NCBI RefSeq assembly: GCF_001263205.1
Contig: NZ_CP012333.1
Coordinates: forward strand, 7,586,001 to 7,650,000
Source of the DNA: Labilithrix luteola
Lineage (GTDB): Bacteria > Myxococcota_A > Polyangia > Polyangiales > Polyangiaceae
Direction: 5' to 3'
Length of the DNA stretch: 64,000 bases
Position numbers and translations under genes: made by a program. The notes below the pieces were generated by a model that saw only the letters and a program-made list of their open reading frames with translations, had not been told where the DNA came from and searched no databases. Positions 26,728 through 35,229 of the stretch are shown here, one piece after another. Position 1 is the stretch's first letter. Each line of letters opens with the position of its first letter.

Positions 26728-26839
26728 TGCTCGTCGTGGACCAGGTGCTTTTTTCGAGGCCCCGAAATTCGCGGCATTCTGGGCCCGTTGGGCTCCACGG
26801 TCGAGCCCCAGAATCGGGCGATGCCTACATCTTCCCAGG

Positions 26840-27796
26840 GTGCGGGTTCGGATCGCGACCTTCAACCTCGAGAACTTCGACATGCCTCATGGTCACGGCA
26901 TTCCGCTCGAGGCTCGCGTCGCGGTGCTGCGCCCGCAACTGCTCCGCCTACGCGCAGACATTCTGTGCCTCCAGGAGGTGAGCGCTCACGTGCCTCACCA
27001 CGGCGTGCACGAGCTTCAGGCCCTCGAACGCTTGCTCGAAGAAACTCCGTACGCCGGGTTCGAGCGCCGGACGACGCGAGGACGGTCGGGAGGCCCGAAT
27101 GACAAGCACAACCTGGTCGTGCTCTCGCGCCTTCCGATTCGGGCGTTCGAGCAGCACTGGCACGATCTCGTGGCGCCGCCCGTGATCACGATTGCGACGA
27201 GTCCTTCCCCGCACGACGTGCGCGTGGTCTGGGATCGACCCTTTCTCGAGGTGCGCGTCGAGCTGCCCGGCGGCGAATCGCTCTGGGTCTTCGACGCGCA
27301 TCTTCGCGCCCCTCTCGCGGCGCCCATCGAAGCGCAGAAGCTCGCCGCCACGTCGTGGCGCACGACCGAGGGCTGGTCGGAGGGATATTTTCTCGCGTCG
27401 ATCAAGCGGTCGGGACAGGCGCTCGAGCTCCGGCGTCGGATCGATGCCGTGTTCGACGACGACCTTCGTGCCAACGTGCTCGTCGCCGGAGATCTCAACG
27501 CCGACGCTTCGAGCAGCGCCGTGCGCATCCTGCGGGCCGACGTCGAGGACACGGGCAATCCCGATCTCGCCCCACGCGCTCTCGAGGCCCTGGAAGAGCG
27601 AGTGCCGACGGAGAAGCGTTATTCCGTTCTCCACCATGGGCGCGGCCAGATGCTCGACCACCTCCTCGCGTCGCAGTCTCTCGCGCGAAGGCACGTCGCG
27701 ACCGACATCTTGAACGCCGACCTCGACGACGAGTTCTTCACGCCCCATCCCGTGGGCTCGCTCCACGCGCCGGTCGTCGTCGAGCTCGAGGTGTGA
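26840..27796 (+). CDS. Endonuclease/exonuclease/phosphatase-family protein
   Basis: 318 residues from a GTG chosen because the first catalytic motif starts right after it (ATFNLENFD). Further motifs follow in family order: ILCLQEV (metal-binding Glu), FDAHLRAP, VAGDLNADAS (Asp-x-Asn) and a final LHAPVVVELEV, where the usual Asp of SDH is replaced by Leu. Hydrolysis of a phosphodiester or phosphomonoester is likely, with the substrate unknown. No signal peptide is visible from this start. The Shine-Dalgarno is poor, so the start is uncertain. Confidence 0.75.
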   Translation: MRVRIATFNLENFDMPHGHGIPLEARVAVLRPQLLRLRADILCLQEVSAHVPHHGVHELQALERLLEETPYAGFERRTTRGRSGGPNDKHNLVVLSRLPIRAFEQHWHDLVAPPVITIATSPSPHDVRVVWDRPFLEVRVELPGGESLWVFDAHLRAPLAAPIEAQKLAATSWRTTEGWSEGYFLASIKRSGQALELRRRIDAVFDDDLRANVLVAGDLNADASSSAVRILRADVEDTGNPDLAPRALEALEERVPTEKRYSVLHHGRGQMLDHLLASQSLARRHVATDILNADLDDEFFTPHPVGSLHAPVVVELEV

Positions 27797-27811
27797 AAAC
27801 CGGCGGGGCCC

Positions 27812-27869
27812 TTGACGGTCATCGTTCGCGGTCGTATGGAACTAATCAGTTCCGGAACCGAATGGTTCC
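27812..27869 (+). promoter_or_regulatory. Promoter with tandem dyad operator for ArsR gene
   Basis: TTGACG (27812-27817), a 17-nt spacer and TATGGA (27835-27840) form a good sigma-70-type promoter. Two perfect dyads follow without a gap: GGAACTAATCAGTTCC (27838-27853) and GGAACCGAATGGTTCC (27854-27869). The first overlaps the -10 box, so binding of the ArsR-type product would block transcription. Confidence 0.7.
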
Positions 27870-27892
27870 AAACAAAGACGGAGAGCTCGACG

Positions 27893-28282
27893 ATGTCCAC
27901 CGATGCCCTGAGCGCCACGTTCGCCGCCCTCGCCGATCCGACGCGACGCGCGATCCTCGCGCGGCTCGCGAAAGGGGAGGCGAGCGTGAACGAGCTGGCC
28001 GAGCCGTTCGACATGAGCGTGCGCGCGGTCTCGAAGCACCTTCGCGTGCTCGAAGATGCCGGGCTCGTGACATCGAACCGCGACGCGCAGCGGCGGCCGC
28101 GACAGCTTACGGCCGCACCGCTCGAACACGCGGTCAGCTGGCTCGAACAGTACCGCCTCTTCTGGGAAGGCAGCCTCGATCGCATGGAGCATTACGTGCG
28201 CGAGGTCCAGAAGGAGCGTGAGACCAAACCCGAGAAACCCCGAAAGCCGAAGAAGGAGAATGGCCATGGAAGCAGGAACTGA
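27893..28282 (+). CDS. ArsR-family transcriptional repressor
   Basis: 129 residues. The winged helix is canonical: ATFAALADPTRRAILARLAK, ASVNELAEPFDMSVRAVSKH, LRVLEDAGLV. There is no Cys metal site, so it belongs with the metal-independent ArsR regulators that pair with SRPBCC/AHSA1 genes. A Lys/Pro/Glu-rich tail ends the protein. The next gene starts inside its 3' end. It probably autorepresses through the two dyads just upstream. Confidence 0.88.
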   Translation: MSTDALSATFAALADPTRRAILARLAKGEASVNELAEPFDMSVRAVSKHLRVLEDAGLVTSNRDAQRRPRQLTAAPLEHAVSWLEQYRLFWEGSLDRMEHYVREVQKERETKPEKPRKPKKENGHGSRN

Positions 28283-28748
28283 CGTGCAGTCGCGTGGAGC
28301 GAAGAAGGAGCTCGTGCTCACGCGTGTCATCGACGCACCGGCGGAGACCGTCTTCGAGGTGTGGACGAAACCCGAGCACCTCGCCCGATGGTGGGGCCCG
28401 CAGGGCTTCACGTTGCCCAGTTGCGATGTGGACTTCCGCGTCGGCGGCGCGCTTCGCTACCAGATGCGCTCGCCGTCCGGTGAAGATCACTGGCTACGCG
28501 GCGTGGTCCTCGAGATCGTGGCGCCGAAGCGCATCGTGTTTTCGTTCGCGTGGGGGGACGAGGAGAGATCCACCCAGCCGGAGACGCGCGTGACGGTGAC
28601 GTTCGAAGAGCGCGACGGCAAGACGACGTTCACCTTGCGCCATAGCGGCTTCGATTCGGTCGACGCCGTTCGAGACCACGAAGACGGCTGGGCGCAGGCG
28701 CTCGACCGAATGGCCGCTCACGCCGCTTCGTCTTCGCGCAAGGCCTGA
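28266..28748 (+). CDS. SRPBCC (AHSA1-like) domain protein
   Basis: 160 residues of the START-like helix-grip fold: RVIDAPAETVFEVWTKPEHL, ARWWGPQGFTLPSCDVDFRV and the closing helix HEDGWAQALDRMAAHA are typical of bacterial AHSA1/SRPBCC proteins. They bind hydrophobic ligands in a cavity; the ligand is unknown. ATG 28266 is preferred over 28260 because AAGGAG lies 7 nt upstream. It overlaps the ArsR gene by 17 nt and the convergent antiporter gene by 31 nt. Confidence 0.85.
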   Translation: MEAGTDVQSRGAKKELVLTRVIDAPAETVFEVWTKPEHLARWWGPQGFTLPSCDVDFRVGGALRYQMRSPSGEDHWLRGVVLEIVAPKRIVFSFAWGDEERSTQPETRVTVTFEERDGKTTFTLRHSGFDSVDAVRDHEDGWAQALDRMAAHAASSSRKA

Positions 28749-30100
28749 GGCGGCGCGTGCGTCACCACGCGTAGCTCGGGGCCGGGGCCGCTCGTCTCCT
28801 TCGCGCGATCGAGCGCCAGCTTGAAGACGATCGGCCCCACGATCTCGTTGAGGGCGACGGTGGCGATGGCCAGGGCTCGGAAGCCGGCTCCGAAGCTCGG
28901 AAACTCGCGCGCGATGACGGCGCTGAGGCCCAAGGTCAGACCGGCCTGCGAGACGAGCGGAGCCCAGCTCCACGACTTGATCGTGGGAGCGTCACCCGCA
29001 ATGCGACTCGACACCTTGGCCGCGACGATCGTGGTGAAGGCGCGCGAGCCGGCGAGGAGCAGGGCGACGGGCCAGAGCTCCTTCAAGAGTGGCAAGTCGA
29101 GGTGGGCGCCGGCGTTGGCGAAGAACACGACGTAGACGACGCCGCCCATCTGCTCGGTGGCGTGCAAGAACTTCTCGCCTTGCTGCGAGAGATTGCGAAC
29201 GACGAAGCCCGCCACCAGGAACGTGAGGAGCGGCTCGTAGTTCAGATAGTGGAGTGTCTCGGTGGCGCCGAAACCGAGCGCGACGAGCACCACGATGAGC
29301 TGCCGTCCGACGAGCTTCAGATAGAGCGCGAGGACGACGCCCAACGTGGTGCCGATCGCGACGCTGCCGAGGATCTCGTGGCCAAGGACGTGGAAGGCGG
29401 CGAGCGAGAGGTTCGCCGCCGGATCGACGAGCGGCTTCGCGATGGCCATCATGGCGGCGAGCAGCACGACGACGACGACGTCGGACGTCATCACGAACGC
29501 TAGCGAAAAGCTCGTGAGCGGTCCCTTGGCGCGCGTCTGCGAGACCACGGCAAGCGTGGCTGCAGGACTACGGCTCACCGCGATGACGCCCCAGAGAAGG
29601 GCGACGCCGACGACACCGCTGAAGCGGAGCGAGTACGTGAACGGAATCAGCGTGGGCGCCGCGACCACGAACACGAGCGCGACGACGGCCAGGACCGATC
29701 CGCACTGCACGATCATCGCCACGGCGAGGCTGCGCAAGCTGCGTCGTATGGCTCCGAGCTCGATCTCCGCTCCGCCTGCGAGAGCGATCAGGGCGAGCGC
29801 GAGCGTATTGACGGGCTGGAGGCGCGTGACCGCGTCGTGATCGACGAGGTGCAGGACGTGCGGACCGGCCACGACGCCTGCGAGCAAGTAGCCCGTGAGG
29901 TGCGGGACGCCGAGCACCTCGATCACCTTGCTCGTCAGGCTTCCGGCGAGGAGCAAGAAGCCGAGCGCGCCGATCAAGGCGGCATCGCCATGCAGGGCAG
30001 GTGCGCCGCGCACACCCGCCCACGCGATGGCAAAGACGACGGCAAGCGCGAGCGCATCGAGCCCGAAGCTGCCGAGCGATCGGGAACGGACGGCGCTCAC
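28718..30100 (-). CDS. CPA2-type cation/proton antiporter
   Basis: 460 residues with about 11-13 hydrophobic helices. VPHLTGYLLAGVVAGPHVLH near residue 65-84 is the typical second/third helix of CPA2 exchangers (KefB/GerN/NapA type). Helix AGGAEIELGAIRRSLRSL and VMTSDVVVVVLLAAMMAIAK place the central acidic residues expected for ion exchange. There is no TrkA-N or RCK domain at the C-terminus. Na+ or K+ for H+ exchange at the inner membrane is inferred. The 3' end overlaps the SRPBCC gene tail to tail. Confidence 0.82.
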   Translation of the reverse strand: MSAVRSRSLGSFGLDALALAVVFAIAWAGVRGAPALHGDAALIGALGFLLLAGSLTSKVIEVLGVPHLTGYLLAGVVAGPHVLHLVDHDAVTRLQPVNTLALALIALAGGAEIELGAIRRSLRSLAVAMIVQCGSVLAVVALVFVVAAPTLIPFTYSLRFSGVVGVALLWGVIAVSRSPAATLAVVSQTRAKGPLTSFSLAFVMTSDVVVVVLLAAMMAIAKPLVDPAANLSLAAFHVLGHEILGSVAIGTTLGVVLALYLKLVGRQLIVVLVALGFGATETLHYLNYEPLLTFLVAGFVVRNLSQQGEKFLHATEQMGGVVYVVFFANAGAHLDLPLLKELWPVALLLAGSRAFTTIVAAKVSSRIAGDAPTIKSWSWAPLVSQAGLTLGLSAVIAREFPSFGAGFRALAIATVALNEIVGPIVFKLALDRAKETSGPGPELRVVTHAPPQALREDEAA

Positions 30101-30204
30101 GCTCGTCCTCCGTGAGCCGACGTTCGAAAGAGCACGAGCGCGTGCCCTTCCACGAGTCGTGCCGCTCGCGTTCTCCGCCGATAAACGTCGGATCGAAGGC
30201 CTCG

Positions 30205-30255
30205 TTGTCGGCCCGTACCGACGCCCGGCGGTCAGGCGTCGGTCAGGACCGACAA
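30205..30255 (-). terminator. Nested hairpin downstream of MerR gene
   Basis: Outer arms TTGTCGG/CCGACAA (30205-30211, 30249-30255) enclose inner arms ACCGACGCC/GGCGTCGGT (30217-30225, 30235-30243). It begins 2 nt past the MerR stop on the minus strand, so a terminator or attenuator is likely. Confidence 0.55.
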
Positions 30256-30257
30256 TC

Positions 30258-31184
30258 TCAGGACGCGAGGGCCTTCGCGATCGCCGCGCCGAGCCAGCGG
30301 CCGTCGTCGAACTGCGGGGAGAGCGGCTCGTCCTTCATGATCGCAACGAGCTCCCAATAGCGCTGGGTGCGCGGATCTTGGGTCTTTCGGATCTCTTCCT
30401 TGTAGGCGTCATCGACGGACCGGCCACTCGCGGCGGCGCTCGCCTGGAGAAAGCGGTCGGCGATGGCGAGGCCCTCGGGCGACTCCGGAAGGAGCCCCTG
30501 CGCGCGCGCGGCCTTGGCGGCGGCGACGGCCTCGCGGGTGGCGGCGAACAAGGCGGCCTGGTCGAGCGTTTCGTTCCATGTCTGCTTGGCCATCAGGCGG
30601 ACGTTCTCGATGAACGTCGGCTCAGAAAGCATCTCGGCGAGCTCGATCCAAGCATCGAGCTGTGCCGGTGATGCGTCCTCGGGGAGTTGCGGACACGATG
30701 CATCGATCATGCCCTGCATCCACCGCGGGTTCATGGGCACGCCTTCGGCGACCTTGTCGTAGAAGCGTGCGATGACGGCCTTGCGTTCCTCATTGGACAG
30801 TCGGGTCATGGTGGAGAGCCTCCTCAAGTCCTCTTCGTTTGGCTCCTTGCGGAGCGCGGCACGAAGCGCAGCGGCAACGCGCGAGAGCGATGCCACGTGC
30901 GCTTCGACGGCCGCGAGCCGCAGGCGGAGCGCGTCTTCGAGTGACATGTCCTGACCGAGCACCTTGCGGATCGTCGCGAGGTCGAGCCCCGCTTCCCGAA
31001 GGGTGCGTACCAGATCGAGCCGAACGACCTGCTCTTCGTCATAGAGCCGATAGTTCGAACGCGATCGGCGGGCAGGCGGAAGGAGCCCCTCGTCGGAGTA
31101 GAAGCGAAGCGTCTTGACGGGGATCCCCGTACGCTTCGACAGCTCACCGATGGTGAGAGGTTGCCTTTCGCGCTTGTCACTCAT
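30258..31184 (-). CDS. MerR-family regulator with TipAS-like domain
   Basis: 308 residues. The N-terminus is a clear MerR helix-turn-helix (TIGELSKRTGIPVKTLRFYS, then LVRTLREAGLDLATIRKVLG) and a coiled-coil linker. The C-terminal 180 residues, starting TRLSNEERKAVIARFYDKVA, are helical and recall TipAS-type ligand-binding domains that recognise drugs or peptides. No Cys metal site is seen. It lies downstream of DoxX on the same strand. The target is unknown. Confidence 0.82.
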   Translation of the reverse strand: MSDKRERQPLTIGELSKRTGIPVKTLRFYSDEGLLPPARRSRSNYRLYDEEQVVRLDLVRTLREAGLDLATIRKVLGQDMSLEDALRLRLAAVEAHVASLSRVAAALRAALRKEPNEEDLRRLSTMTRLSNEERKAVIARFYDKVAEGVPMNPRWMQGMIDASCPQLPEDASPAQLDAWIELAEMLSEPTFIENVRLMAKQTWNETLDQAALFAATREAVAAAKAARAQGLLPESPEGLAIADRFLQASAAASGRSVDDAYKEEIRKTQDPRTQRYWELVAIMKDEPLSPQFDDGRWLGAAIAKALAS

Positions 31185-31262
31185 GCGAGCGACTCTGAGG
31201 CTTCCACCAACTGGAGGGTCAAGGCCCCGAATGCATTTTTCGACGCCTGCGCGACTCTCCGT

Positions 31263-31757
31263 TCACGAGGAGCGTGCAGGATGGAGGCGAGGTGCGCTCG
31301 TGCGGCCGATGCGAGCATCGAGCGTGAAGCGTGCGTGTCGAGCGCCGGCGAGCAGTGCGGCATAGGCCAGACCGTAGATCAGCTGCAGGCCGACGACCTC
31401 CCATTGTTGGCGGAGCGTCATGCCCAGCGTGAGCGCAGCGATGATGGCACCGCCGGCGAGCAGCGCCTCCCGGAGGCGTAGGCCGAGCAGAACGAGCAGG
31501 CCCACGGCGAACTCCAGGAAGGGGAGCGTGAGAGCGAAGAGCCGGACCGACCAACTCGGCAGCGGTGTCGAGGCGAAGTCGTGCGTGAGTGCATCGGCGA
31601 AGGCGCCGGGCGATCCGATGCGAGCGAGCCCGTGACCGAGGATGTTGACTCCGACGACGACGCGGAGGACCAGGTGACCGAGCTCGTAGTCCTTGTTGCG
31701 CGTCGCTTCGGTGTCGTTCGTTCGAGGTTCGCCGAGCTCCGCGGGGCGACTGGACAT
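31263..31757 (-). CDS. DoxX-family membrane protein
   Basis: 164 residues with four hydrophobic helices. LGHLVLRVVVGVNILGHGLA is the first helix of DoxX proteins, and LPFLEFAVGLLVLLGLRLRE the third. Members are inner-membrane proteins linked to respiration or redox stress, with no settled activity. It is 42 nt downstream of an SDR gene and probably in its operon; the pair is divergent from a LysR gene at 32700. Confidence 0.8.
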   Translation of the reverse strand: MSSRPAELGEPRTNDTEATRNKDYELGHLVLRVVVGVNILGHGLARIGSPGAFADALTHDFASTPLPSWSVRLFALTLPFLEFAVGLLVLLGLRLREALLAGGAIIAALTLGMTLRQQWEVVGLQLIYGLAYAALLAGARHARFTLDARIGRTSAPRLHPARSS

Positions 31758-31799
31758 GGATGAGGCCTTTCTCCTTCGTACGATGTCGCCGGCGTCTGC

Positions 31800-32594
31800 T
31801 CAGAGCATGTTCTTCAGCAGGCCACCTTCGGCGCGGATGGCGCCTCCGTTCATGATCGAGGCGAGCGGGCTGGCGACGAAAGCCACCACGTTGGCAACCT
31901 CGTCGGGCGTGGCGAAGCGATGGATGAGCGAGCCGGGGCGCGCGAGCGTGAAGAACTCCTTCTCCACGTCGCTCTCGGTGAGGTTCCGCTGCTTGGCGAG
32001 GCCGCGAACGAATTCCTCGACACCCTCGGACTTGGTCGGTCCGGCGAGGACGCTGTTGACCGTCACCGCCGTTCCGCGCGTGCGCTCGGCGAGGCCTCGG
32101 GCGAGCGCCGATTGCGCGGCCTTGCTGACGCCGTAGTGGATCATTTCCACCGGGATGTTCGAGGCCGACTCGCTGGAGATGAAGATGATGCGCCCGGAGT
32201 TGCGCTCCAGCATGCGCGGGAGGTGCTGCTGCGCGAGCGTGGCGCCCGAATAGACGTTGACCTGCATGATGCGCGTCCAGTCTTCGTGGGTGAGCTCCTC
32301 GAAGTCTTTGGCGCCGTAGATGCCCGCGTTGTTGACGAGGATGTCCACGTCGGGGACCTCCGCCGAGAGACGCCTCGCGCCGGCGTCGGTGGCGAGATCG
32401 GCGGTGACGCCGCGAACGCGCGCGCCAGGGATCTCGGAGGTGATGCTCTTCACGGCATCGTCGACGCGCCCTTGGCTGCGTCCGTGGAGGACGACTTCCG
32501 CGCCCTCGCGCGCGAGCCGCAGGGCAATGGCGTAGCCGATGCCCACCGTCGAGCCGGTCACGAGTGCACGCTTGTTCTGGAGGTTCAGGTCCAT
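31800..32594 (-). CDS. Short-chain dehydrogenase/reductase
   Basis: 264 residues of the classical SDR family. The NAD(P) motif is ALVTGSTVGIGYAIAL (residues 9-24), the structural NNAG is present in DILVNNAGIYG, and the catalytic Ser (FISSESAS) and Tyr-Lys (IHYGVSKAAQS) follow. The C-terminus GGAIRAEGGLLKNML is typical. The substrate is unknown. It is the first gene of an SDR-DoxX unit and divergent from a LysR regulator. Confidence 0.88.
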   Translation of the reverse strand: MDLNLQNKRALVTGSTVGIGYAIALRLAREGAEVVLHGRSQGRVDDAVKSITSEIPGARVRGVTADLATDAGARRLSAEVPDVDILVNNAGIYGAKDFEELTHEDWTRIMQVNVYSGATLAQQHLPRMLERNSGRIIFISSESASNIPVEMIHYGVSKAAQSALARGLAERTRGTAVTVNSVLAGPTKSEGVEEFVRGLAKQRNLTESDVEKEFFTLARPGSLIHRFATPDEVANVVAFVASPLASIMNGGAIRAEGGLLKNML

Positions 32595-32612
32595 GGGGTC
32601 CTCTTCGGTTCT

Positions 32613-32635
32613 TCGAGCCGTGGGGGACGGCTCGA
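32613..32635. promoter_or_regulatory. Palindrome in SDR/LysR divergent promoter
   Basis: TCGAGCCGT and ACGGCTCGA form a perfect 9-bp dyad around GGGGG, 18 nt upstream of the SDR start and 64 nt upstream of the LysR start. It is a candidate LysR-binding site or a leader hairpin. Confidence 0.4.
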
Positions 32636-32699
32636 GGGGGAGTCTGGGCTTCGTGAGTCTTGCGCTCAAGGCATGAATGGGAACTACACTCGGTCCCGC

Positions 32700-33653
32700 A
32701 TGGCACGAATCGTCGAACGGGACGCACTCTGGGAAATGAATGTGGTCGCGAGCGTGATCGATGGTGGAAGCGTGGCCGCCGCGGCTCGGGCGCTGCGGCT
32801 CACGCCCTCGGCAGTGAGCAAACAGCTTGCCCGCGTCGAGCAGCGCCTTGGTGTCCGCCTCATCGAGCGGACCACGCGGCGTCTGAGGCCGACGGCGGCT
32901 GGGCTTCGCTACCGAGAGCACGCCGTTCGGCTCCTACGCAACCTGTCGGACGCGGAGGACGACGTGCGGGCCGACAGTCGCGTTCCGCGCGGGCTCGTCC
33001 GCGTGACGGCTCCGACGTTGTTCGGGCAGGAGGTCGTGGCGCCTGTGCTCGCGCGATTCCTTCTGCGTTTTCCCGAGGTCGAGGTCGAGCTGATTCTCGA
33101 CGACGCGTTCGTCGACCTCGTGAAGGAGCGCATCGACGTCGCGGTGCGCGTCGCCTCGCAGCTGCCTCCGAGCGGGCTCTTGGCTCGAAAGGTCGGCGAC
33201 ATCGAGTATTGGCTGGTGGCGAGTCCGGCTTATCTCGAGCGGCGCGCCGTACCCGCGCGTCCGAGCGACCTCTCTGTGCACGCGTGTCTGGATCTCGCGC
33301 ATGCTCCCGATCGCGGGCACTGGCGCATGACGGAGGGTGGGCGCGCGCAGGTGGTCGACGTCTCCGGGCCGCTCGTGTCGACGAGCTTGCCGGCTCTGCA
33401 CAACGCCGCACTCGAAGGGCTCGGCATCGCGCAGATCCCTCGCTATCTCGCACAACGTCCGATTGACGAGGGGCGTCTCGTGCGCGTCTTACCGAACGCC
33501 GTGCTCCCCGGGCGCTTTGCGTTCGCCCTTCACGCAGCAGGAGCTCTGGCTCCTGCGCGCGTTCGCGAACTATCGCGATTCCTGCTCGCGGAACTGCCCG
33601 AACGAACCTCGCCGGGGGCGCGAGGTCGTGCCCGTTCCAAGCGAAAGACCTAG
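32700..33653 (+). CDS. LysR-family transcriptional regulator
   Basis: 317 residues. The helix-turn-helix is DGGSVAAAARALRLTPSAVS and KQLARVEQRLGVRLIERTTR; the effector domain follows (VEVELILDDAFVDLVKERID). A basic tail (RGRARSKRKT) ends the protein. ATG 32700 is used; an ATG 27 nt upstream is also in frame. It is divergent from the SDR-DoxX operon, its probable target. Confidence 0.9.
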   Translation: MARIVERDALWEMNVVASVIDGGSVAAAARALRLTPSAVSKQLARVEQRLGVRLIERTTRRLRPTAAGLRYREHAVRLLRNLSDAEDDVRADSRVPRGLVRVTAPTLFGQEVVAPVLARFLLRFPEVEVELILDDAFVDLVKERIDVAVRVASQLPPSGLLARKVGDIEYWLVASPAYLERRAVPARPSDLSVHACLDLAHAPDRGHWRMTEGGRAQVVDVSGPLVSTSLPALHNAALEGLGIAQIPRYLAQRPIDEGRLVRVLPNAVLPGRFAFALHAAGALAPARVRELSRFLLAELPERTSPGARGRARSKRKT

Positions 33654-33683
33654 CGAGGCGTCGACGAGGGCTGCGTCACGCGA

Positions 33684-34235
33684 TCAGGACTTCTTCCAGG
33701 CGAGGTCGAAGACGGCGTCGTTCGACGTGAAGCGGACGAGCTCGCAGAGCGACGTCTTGGCGCCGGCGAACTCGAAGAGGACCTCGAGCCGACCGGCGAC
33801 CGAGAGCCAGATGCCTTCGTTGAGGCCTTGCACGTCGGTGACGATGCCCGAGGCGCGCGTGTCACCGTAACGCTTCCACGTCACCACGCCTTGCGATTGG
33901 TACTGTCGCCAGGCGCGTTCGACGCGCTCGAAAATCGTGTCGTAGGAGAAGGCGCGGAGGAAGATGCGGTGCACGCCCTTCCAGTCGACGCGGCCTGCTT
34001 CGCGTCCGATGTCACGGCTGTAACGCCACGAGCCGTTGCCGACGGTCTCTTTGACCGCCACGTGAATCGCTGCGGGCACGGTGACGTCGTACCAGTCGGC
34101 CGAGAGGACCAGCGGCTCGATCTGCGAACGAATCTCCGGTGCGAGCGCGTCTTTCACGCGTTCGAGCCCGCTTGGACCCCAGAGCGTCTCCACGCCGAGG
34201 AGAATGCTCCGGACGGCAACTCCCTTCGTCCTCAC
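33684..34235 (-). CDS. Hypothetical protein, possibly DUF2378-like
   Basis: 183 residues, no signal or membrane segment. It opens RTKGVAVRSILLGVETLWGP, has several conserved-looking Trp residues and ends LVRFTSNDAVFDLAWKKS. The helix-rich first half followed by a beta-rich end resembles DUF2378-type proteins, which are largely confined to myxobacteria, but the match is by impression only. Function is unknown. It is convergent with the LysR gene. Confidence 0.55.
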   Translation of the reverse strand: MRTKGVAVRSILLGVETLWGPSGLERVKDALAPEIRSQIEPLVLSADWYDVTVPAAIHVAVKETVGNGSWRYSRDIGREAGRVDWKGVHRIFLRAFSYDTIFERVERAWRQYQSQGVVTWKRYGDTRASGIVTDVQGLNEGIWLSVAGRLEVLFEFAGAKTSLCELVRFTSNDAVFDLAWKKS

Positions 34236-34396
34236 GCAACGTGAAGCCTAGCCGATGGCGTCCAGCGGGGCACGCCGTGGATCGTGACGTTTCGCGAGGA
34301 TGGGCTTCATCCATTGATGGAATGCGCCACGTTCGGCGTCGGCGGTCAGGTGCGCAGGTGCGCGTGCAGCGCCATTCGGCGCCACGACATGCGGTG

Positions 34397-34416
34397 CCGA
34401 CCGCTCGTCAGGTCGG
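34397..34416 (-). terminator. Hairpin directly after the ECF/membrane-partner operon
   Basis: CCGACC and GGTCGG pair around an 8-nt loop, immediately past the stop at 34417 on the minus strand. It has the same GGTCGG-centred look as the hairpin after the MerR gene. Confidence 0.4.
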
Positions 34417-35229
34417 TCAATCTTTGAGACCGACGGCCTGACGAACGCGCTGCGCGTAGGGCGATTGCGGACGCGAGGCGAGGAAGCGATCCGCCTTCTG
34501 GCGCGCCTCGTCGGTTCGGCCCAGTGCGGCGAGCGCCTGAATTTCGAGGGCGTCGGCTTCGCCCGCGAAGTGAGGCGCGGGGAACGACCGACGGTAGCTC
34601 TGCACCTTGGAGAGGGCTTCGCTCGAGCGTCCGGCGGCGAGCGATGCGCGTGCCGCGTCGATGGCCGCGATCTCTCCATCGATAGTGGCGGTGGCGTCTT
34701 GGGCGGCGCTGGTCGACGGTTTGGGGGCGGCCGATGCGGATGCGGCGGGCGCGCGCTTGGCCTTGTTCTCCGCATTCGGGAGATCCTCGACGCGCAGGCT
34801 CGACGCCGGCGATGCGGACGCGGGCGACGAGAACGTGGGCGAGGGCTCGGGCAGCGTGGTGGTCTTGGCAGGCTCGTTGGCCGCGACGACGGGCGGCGGC
34901 GCGGTGTCGGCGGAGGGCGAGGCTTCGTGCGTGCGCGCTCCGGTCGAGCTCATGACCACCACGCTCGTGGCGATCGCGAGACCTGCGAGCGGAAGGCTCC
35001 ACTTCCATGCGCGGAGAAGCCCCGCCAGACCAGCGTTGCCGAGGAGGGCGGGCCGTGCAGGTGCGAGCACGGTGGTCGTTCCTCGACCGGCCACGATCGA
35101 CGAGATGATCTCGTCCTGCAGTTTGCTCGGAGCGCGAGGAGCGTCAGCGTCGGCGGAACGAAGCAGATCGGCGAGCTCGGGCGCCATGGGCGCGATGGGA
35201 TCGTCGAGGAGGCGTTTGATGTCGCTCAT
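34417..35229 (-). CDS. Membrane protein, putative anti-sigma partner
   Basis: 270 residues: a cytoplasmic N-terminal 65, one transmembrane helix (WKWSLPLAGLAIATSVVVMS, about 76-95), a Pro/Ser/Ala-rich periplasmic linker, and a C-terminal helical TPR-like part (ARASLAAGRSSEALSKVQSY). Its start overlaps the ECF sigma stop by 4 nt (ATGA). Coupling to the sigma gene and the topology suggest an anti-sigma or sensor role, but there is no ZAS zinc motif (HxxxCxxC), so the role is inferred from context. Confidence 0.65.
   Translation of the reverse strand: MSDIKRLLDDPIAPMAPELADLLRSADADAPRAPSKLQDEIISSIVAGRGTTTVLAPARPALLGNAGLAGLLRAWKWSLPLAGLAIATSVVVMSSTGARTHEASPSADTAPPPVVAANEPAKTTTLPEPSPTFSSPASASPASSLRVEDLPNAENKAKRAPAASASAAPKPSTSAAQDATATIDGEIAAIDAARASLAAGRSSEALSKVQSYRRSFPAPHFAGEADALEIQALAALGRTDEARQKADRFLASRPQSPYAQRVRQAVGLKD

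Noticed and set aside
26740..26810. Possible third copy of the double-hairpin element (GGCCCCGAAATTC near 26758)
   Set aside because: Only about 15 bases resemble one arm; the loop and second hairpin are missing, so chance or an unrelated palindrome is more likely.
32613..32635. Rho-independent terminator for the SDR gene
   Set aside because: The hairpin is upstream of both divergent starts, not downstream of a gene, so a regulatory role is more likely.
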